From NCBI RefSeq assembly GCF_000300335.1, contig NZ_AMRM01000004.1, forward strand, positions 124,001-188,000: DNA of 64,000 nt, given 5' to 3'. Of the stretch, positions 59,804 through 64,000 are shown piece by piece (the stretch's first letter is position 1; the number at the start of each line of letters is the position of its first letter). This stretch comes from Nitratireductor pacificus pht-3B. Its GTDB lineage: Bacteria; Pseudomonadota; Alphaproteobacteria; Rhizobiales; Rhizobiaceae. The translations under genes were made by a program, and so were the position numbers. The notes below the pieces were generated by a model. The model saw nothing but the letters and a program-made list of their open reading frames with translations. It was not told the DNA's origin and searched no databases.

Positions 59804-61483
59804 ATGCTGACCCGTCTCGGCCCTGTCCTTGCCATCGGCCTGCTCACCGCGCCCGTCGCCTTCGGGCTGGCGGGCACCATCCTGCCTGCCTTCGGTTTCC
59901 TGCCCGCGCTGGGCGGTACCGGGTTCAGCCTTGCGCCTCTGATGGCGCTCGCCGGCGAGCCGGCCATCGTCTACTCGGCGCTGATGAGCCTCGTCACGGG
60001 GCTGGTGACGACGCTGGTCTCGCTCGGCGTGGTGATGCTCTTCACCGCCGCCTGGAGCGGCACGCGGGCCTTCGCAAGGGTCCAGCACCTGATCTCGCCG
60101 CTGCTGTCCGTGCCGCACGCGGCCGCGGCCTTCGCGCTCGCTTTCCTAATTGCCCCCTCGGGGCTGCTCGCCCGGATGATCTCGCCGGAACTGACCGGCT
60201 GGCACCGGCCGCCGGACCTGCTTGTCGTGCACGATCCGATGGGCCTCGCCATGATGGCGGGCCTCGTCGTCAAGGAAATCCCGTTCCTGCTGCTGGTGAC
60301 GCTCGCCGCCCTTCCGCAGGTGCATCCGGCCCGCACGCGCGCGCTCATCGCGGCGATGGGCTACGGGCGGATCGGCGGCTTCGTGTTCGGCCTCTGGCCG
60401 CAGATCTATCCGCAGATACGCCTGCCGGTCTTCGCCGTCATCGCCTTCGCCACCTCCGTGGTCGACGTCGCGGCGATCCTGGGGCCGACGACCCCGCCGC
60501 CGCTGGCCGTCCGGCTGGTGGGCTGGATGAACGACCCCGACCTGTCGATGCGCTTCCTCGCTTCCGCCGGTGCGCTGCTGCAGCTTGCCGTGACCGCCGC
60601 GGCGATCGGCATCTGGATTGTCCTTGAAAAGCTTACTGCCCGTCTGCGCGAGCGCTGCGCCTGTGCCGGGCTGCGCCTGCGCGGTGATGCGCCGGTGCGG
60701 TGGACGGCGTTCGGTCTGATGCTCCTTTCCGCCCTGACGATCTTCGCCGGCCTCGCGACGCTGGCGCTGTGGTCCTTCGCCGGCCTCTGGCAGTTTCCCG
60801 ATGCGTTGCCTGCGTCCTTCGAACTGCGCAACTGGGCGCGCGTCCTGCCGCATCTGCTCGATCCCCTCCTGACGACCCTGATCGTCGGGCTTGTCTCGAC
60901 GGCCGTCGCGACGGCCATCGCGATCCTCTGCCTGGCGCGCGAGGACGAGATGGGCCGGCCACCAGGGCGCGGCGCACTGCGTCTGATCTACCTGCCGCTG
61001 ATCGTGCCGCAGGTCGCCTTCCTGTTCGGCCTGCAACTGCTGTTCATCCTGATCGGCTCCGTGGCGACGATGACGGCGCTCATCCTCGCCCATCTCGTCT
61101 TCGTCCTGCCCTATGCCTATCTGTGCCTGAAGGACCCGTGGCGCGCCTTCGATAGGCGCTACGATCAGCTTGCGGCCGGGCTCGGCAAGGCGGCCTGGCG
61201 GCGCTTCCTCCTGATCCGCCTGCCGATGATGACGCGGCCGGTCCTGACCGTCGCGGCGATCGGCTTCTCCGTCTCGATCGGCCTCTACCTCCCCACCCTG
61301 CTGATCGGGGCGGGGCGGCTCACCACCGTCACCACCGAGGCGGTCGCGCTGGCCTCGGGCGGCAACCGTCGCGTCATCGGCATCTATGCCTTTCTGCAGA
61401 TGATGCTTCCCGCCATCGGCTTTGCCGTTGCCACTCTTGTGCCGGCGCTGATATTCCGGCGTCATCGCGACATGCAGGTTTGA
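59804..61483 (+). CDS. YnjC-type ABC transporter permease (two fused permease halves)
   Basis: 559 residues with about twelve transmembrane helices. Two inner-membrane permease cores are fused, the first with KEIPFLLLVTLAALPQVHPA (residues about 155-175), the second with FDRRYDQLAAGLGKAAWRRF near 450, each resembling the EAA loop that contacts the ATPase. The single-chain double permease is the YnjC arrangement. It lies 195 bases after the binding-protein gene because of an inserted repeat and is followed six bases later by the ATPase gene. Confidence 0.9.
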   Translation: MLTRLGPVLAIGLLTAPVAFGLAGTILPAFGFLPALGGTGFSLAPLMALAGEPAIVYSALMSLVTGLVTTLVSLGVVMLFTAAWSGTRAFARVQHLISPLLSVPHAAAAFALAFLIAPSGLLARMISPELTGWHRPPDLLVVHDPMGLAMMAGLVVKEIPFLLLVTLAALPQVHPARTRALIAAMGYGRIGGFVFGLWPQIYPQIRLPVFAVIAFATSVVDVAAILGPTTPPPLAVRLVGWMNDPDLSMRFLASAGALLQLAVTAAAIGIWIVLEKLTARLRERCACAGLRLRGDAPVRWTAFGLMLLSALTIFAGLATLALWSFAGLWQFPDALPASFELRNWARVLPHLLDPLLTTLIVGLVSTAVATAIAILCLAREDEMGRPPGRGALRLIYLPLIVPQVAFLFGLQLLFILIGSVATMTALILAHLVFVLPYAYLCLKDPWRAFDRRYDQLAAGLGKAAWRRFLLIRLPMMTRPVLTVAAIGFSVSIGLYLPTLLIGAGRLTTVTTEAVALASGGNRRVIGIYAFLQMMLPAIGFAVATLVPALIFRRHRDMQV

Positions 61484-61489
61484 AACCGG

Positions 61490-62143
61490 ATGAACTCCCG
61501 CTTGACCGAGGCCGGCCTTTTTCTCGACCGGGTGACCATCGCGCTCGACGGGCGCGAGATCGTCACGCTGACGCGGCGCGTGGCGCCGGGCGCGGTGCTG
61601 ACCGTTATGGGACCTTCGGGCGCCGGAAAATCGACTCTGCTTGCCTATGTCGGCGGCTTCCTCGATCCGGCCTTCACCGCGAGCGGCCGCGCCTATGTGG
61701 ACGATGTGGAGATCACGGCGCTGAAGCCGGAGGCCCGCCATATGGGCATCCTGTTCCAGGATCCGCTGCTGTTTCCTCATATGAGCGTCGGCGGCAACCT
61801 GATGTTCGCGCTGCCGCAGGAGGTGCGCGGGCGCCGGGCGCGGCGCGAACGCATGTGCCGCGCGCTGGAGGGCGTCGGCCTGGCGGGGCTCGAGGAGCGC
61901 GATCCGGCGACCCTGTCGGGCGGGCAGAAGGCGCGTGTCGCGCTGGCCCGGGTTCTCGCTTCCGCGCCGCGCGCCCTGCTGCTCGACGAGCCGTTCTCCA
62001 AGCTCGACGCCGCGCTTCGCGCGCAGATGCGCGAACTGGTTTTCGCCAAGGCACGCGAGAGCGGCCTGCCGGTCCTGCTGGTCACCCATGATGTGGCCGA
62101 CGCACAGGCCGCCGGCGGCGACATCGTCGAGATCGGCGGATAG
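61490..62143 (+). CDS. YnjD-type ABC transporter ATP-binding protein
   Basis: 217 residues, short for an importer ATPase but normal for YnjD. Walker [22 protein letters not shown] loop GILFQDPLLFPHMSVGGNLM, signature LSGGQKARVALARVLASAPR, Walker B ALLLDEPFSKLDAALRAQ and switch His in LLVTHDVADAQAAG. It completes the ynjBCD transporter. It ends with TAG directly abutting the ATG of hrpB at 62144. Confidence 0.93.
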   Translation: MNSRLTEAGLFLDRVTIALDGREIVTLTRRVAPGAVLTVMGPSGAGKSTLLAYVGGFLDPAFTASGRAYVDDVEITALKPEARHMGILFQDPLLFPHMSVGGNLMFALPQEVRGRRARRERMCRALEGVGLAGLEERDPATLSGGQKARVALARVLASAPRALLLDEPFSKLDAALRAQMRELVFAKARESGLPVLLVTHDVADAQAAGGDIVEIGG

Positions 62144-64000
62144 ATGCCCAAACTGCCCGACCTGCCGGTAACGGCCGTCCTGCCGGCCTTACGCGAGGCG
62201 CTCGACCGGGATGGCCGGGCCGTGCTGGTGGCGCCGCCTGGAGCGGGGAAGACCACGCTGGCGCCGCTGGCGCTGCTCGACGCCGGCTGGGCCGCCTCGG
62301 GCCGGATCGTGCTCCTGGAGCCGCGCCGTCTGGCCGCCCGCGCCGCGGCGCGCCGCATGGCGGCACTTCTCGGCGAGGAGCCGGGAGAAACGGTCGGCTA
62401 CGCCATGCGCATGGAGCGGAAGGTGTCCGGCAGGACCCGCATCCTCGTCGTCACGGAAGGCGTTCTGGCGCGCATGATCGTCGAGGATCCGGAACTGTCC
62501 GGTGTCTCCGCCGTGCTGTTCGACGAGTTCCACGAGCGCTCCCTGGACGGCGATTTCGCGCTGGCGCTGGCGCTCGACGCGCAGGGCGCGCTCAGGCCGG
62601 ACCTGCGGCTTCTGGTCATGTCGGCGACGCTCGACGGCGCGCGTGTGGCAGCACTTCTGGGCGATGCTCCGGTGATCGAGAGTGAGGGCCGCAGCTTTCC
62701 CGTCGATCTGCGCCATGCGGAGCGTCCGGCCGGCGAGCCGGTCGAGGACACGATGGCGCGGACGATCCGCGCGGTCCTGTCGGACGAGGAGGGCAGTGTG
62801 CTCGCCTTCCTGCCCGGCCAGCGCGAGATCGAGCGCACCGCCGAGCGGCTGGCGGACAGGCTGCCGGCCGATGTCGACATCACGCCGCTCTATGGCGGCC
62901 TCGACGGGAAGGCGCAGGATGCGGCGATCCGGCCGGCGTCGGCGGGGCGGCGCAAGGTCGTTCTGGCGACCGCCATCGCCGAGACCTCCGTCACCATCGA
63001 CGGCGTGCGCGTGGTGATCGACAGCGGTCTCTCCCGCCTGCCGAAATACGAACCGTCCACCGGCCTGACGCGGCTCGAGACGGTGCGCGTCTCGCGCGCC
63101 TCCGCCGACCAGCGCGCCGGCCGCGCCGGCCGCACGGCGCCCGGCATCGCGCTCAGGCTTTGGCGCGCCGAGCAGACGGCGGCCCTGCCGGCCTTCGCGC
63201 CGCCGGAAATCCTCGAGGCCGACCTGTCCGGCCTGCTGCTCGACTGCGCGGCCTTCGGCGTCGCCGACCCCGCCGCTCTCGCTTTTCTCGATCCGCCACC
63301 CCAGCCCGCCCTGGCCGAAGCGCGCGGCCTGCTTCAGCGCCTCGGCGCGCTCGATGCCGACGGCCGGCTGACGCAGACCGGCGAGGCCATGCGGCGGCTG
63401 GCGCTGCCCGTGCGGCTGGCGCATATGGTGGCCATGGCCGCCGGGAAGGGGCAGGCGCTGGCGGCCGCTGAACTGGCGGTTCTCCTGTCGGAACGCGGGC
63501 TGGGCGGGACTTCGGTCGATCTGGACGAGCGCTGGCAGCGCTTTCGGCGCGAACGCGGACCCCGCGCCGAGGGCGCGCGCAAGCTCGCCATGCGGCTCGC
63601 GAAATCCGCGGGCGGTGGCAAGGTGGACGATCAGCCTTCCGCCGGTTCGCTGCTGATCCATGCCTGGCCGGACCGGGTCGCCAAGGCGCGCGGCGCCTTC
63701 GGTCGTTTCGTGCTGGCCAACGGGCGCGGCGGCATGCTGGCTGCCGAGGAGCGTCTCGCCGGTTCGCCCTATCTGGTCGTCGCCGATCTTCAGGGCCGCG
63801 CCGAGAACGCCCGCATCGCCTCGGCCGCCGCCATCGACGAGAACGAGATCCTTGCCGAACTGGGCGACGAGATCGTCGAGGCCGCCGAAACCGCATTCGA
63901 TCGCGACAAGGGCGCGGTGCGCCAGCGCCGGTTGCGCCGGCTTGGCGCGCTGGTGCTTTCGGCGCAGCCGCTGCCGCCCCCGTCGGGAGCAGACGCGGAC
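62144..64000 (+). CDS. hrpB: ATP-dependent helicase HrpB (5' part; runs off the window)
   Basis: 619 residues are visible of the usual 820 or so. DExH helicase motifs: VLVAPPGAGKTTLAPLALLD (Walker A, near residue 30), AVLFDEFHERSLDGDFALAL (DEFH, typical of HrpB), LVMSATLDG, then LATAIAETSVTIDGVRVVID and SADQRAGRAGRTAPGIALRL of the second RecA domain. The DEAH/HrpA-like helicase-associated region follows. It is a putative RNA helicase of unclear physiological role. It starts immediately after the ABC transporter gene, probably by chance of packing, since functions differ. Confidence 0.94.
   Translation, partial: MPKLPDLPVTAVLPALREALDRDGRAVLVAPPGAGKTTLAPLALLDAGWAASGRIVLLEPRRLAARAAARRMAALLGEEPGETVGYAMRMERKVSGRTRILVVTEGVLARMIVEDPELSGVSAVLFDEFHERSLDGDFALALALDAQGALRPDLRLLVMSATLDGARVAALLGDAPVIESEGRSFPVDLRHAERPAGEPVEDTMARTIRAVLSDEEGSVLAFLPGQREIERTAERLADRLPADVDITPLYGGLDGKAQDAAIRPASAGRRKVVLATAIAETSVTIDGVRVVIDSGLSRLPKYEPSTGLTRLETVRVSRASADQRAGRAGRTAPGIALRLWRAEQTAALPAFAPPEILEADLSGLLLDCAAFGVADPAALAFLDPPPQPALAEARGLLQRLGALDADGRLTQTGEAMRRLALPVRLAHMVAMAAGKGQALAAAELAVLLSERGLGGTSVDLDERWQRFRRERGPRAEGARKLAMRLAKSAGGGKVDDQPSAGSLLIHAWPDRVAKARGAFGRFVLANGRGGMLAAEERLAGSPYLVVADLQGRAENARIASAAAIDENEILAELGDEIVEAAETAFDRDKGAVRQRRLRRLGALVLSAQPLPPPSGADAD

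Noticed and set aside
60146-62089. A 647-codon minus-strand frame over the ynjC/ynjD genes
   Set aside because: Antisense shadow; the plus-strand proteins have clear ABC transporter motifs.

Overview
The window is GC-rich, densely coding chromosome from an alphaproteobacterium of the order Hyphomicrobiales (Rhizobiales), most like the Phyllobacteriaceae (Mesorhizobium relatives). This rests on the gene order glnD-murJ-trpS-uspA-nfu, a PodJ-like polar protein with Sel1 repeats, an MmcB repair protein, rhizobial-type intergenic palindromes and alphaproteobacterial Pho boxes. No tRNA, rRNA or CRISPR array was seen. The first gene (glnD) and the last gene (hrpB) are cut by the window edges.

Layout. 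1-8.1 kb: housekeeping genes (PII uridylyltransferase end, lipid II flippase, acyltransferase, TrpRS, universal stress protein, Nfu Fe-S scaffold, L,D-transpeptidase lipoprotein, CueR-like MerR regulator, MmcB). 8.1-16.5 kb: a minus-strand fatty-acid beta-oxidation operon (two acyl-CoA dehydrogenases, thiolase, fused hydratase/dehydrogenase, thioesterase, DsbA-fold isomerase). A MerR regulator lies upstream of it, and a perfect 13-bp-arm palindrome lies in its promoter. 17-26.4 kb: PodJ-like protein, a TauE/SafE permease with its TIGR02186 partner, a secreted glycosidase-like protein divergent from a TetR regulator, and an MFS pump divergent from a CGNR-type regulator. 26.4-33.5 kb: the ligase-associated DNA-repair set (PdeM phosphoesterase and Lhr-like helicase on minus; beta-CASP-type exonuclease and ATP-dependent ligase on plus) flanking a TPR-methyltransferase.

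36.1-39.0 kb: a complete IS1595-family element of 2,892 bp. It has 24-bp perfect terminal inverted repeats and an 8-bp target duplication. Besides its transposase it carries four passenger genes: a tight pair of small unknown ORFs, a 52-residue charged protein and a DUF3800 protein. It has landed just upstream of a small DUF6500-type gene.

39.4-43.3 kb: a nitronate monooxygenase preceded by almost the same palindrome as the beta-oxidation promoter, then a histidine kinase/LuxR-type response regulator pair followed by a secreted GlcG/HbpS-type protein. 43.4-58.3 kb: a complete C-P lyase (phosphonate) locus in two convergent arms. The plus arm is phnC-D-E1-E2, a 2H-phosphoesterase (DUF1045), phnM and phnN. 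The minus arm is phnG-H-I-J-K-L plus an acetyltransferase, with phnF divergent. Tandem Pho-box repeats precede phnC; a Pho box, a -10 box and a likely PhnF operator precede phnG. A bacterioferritin/ferredoxin (bfr/bfd) pair sits between the arms. 58.4-62.1 kb: a YnjBCD-type ABC transporter, then hrpB to the window end.
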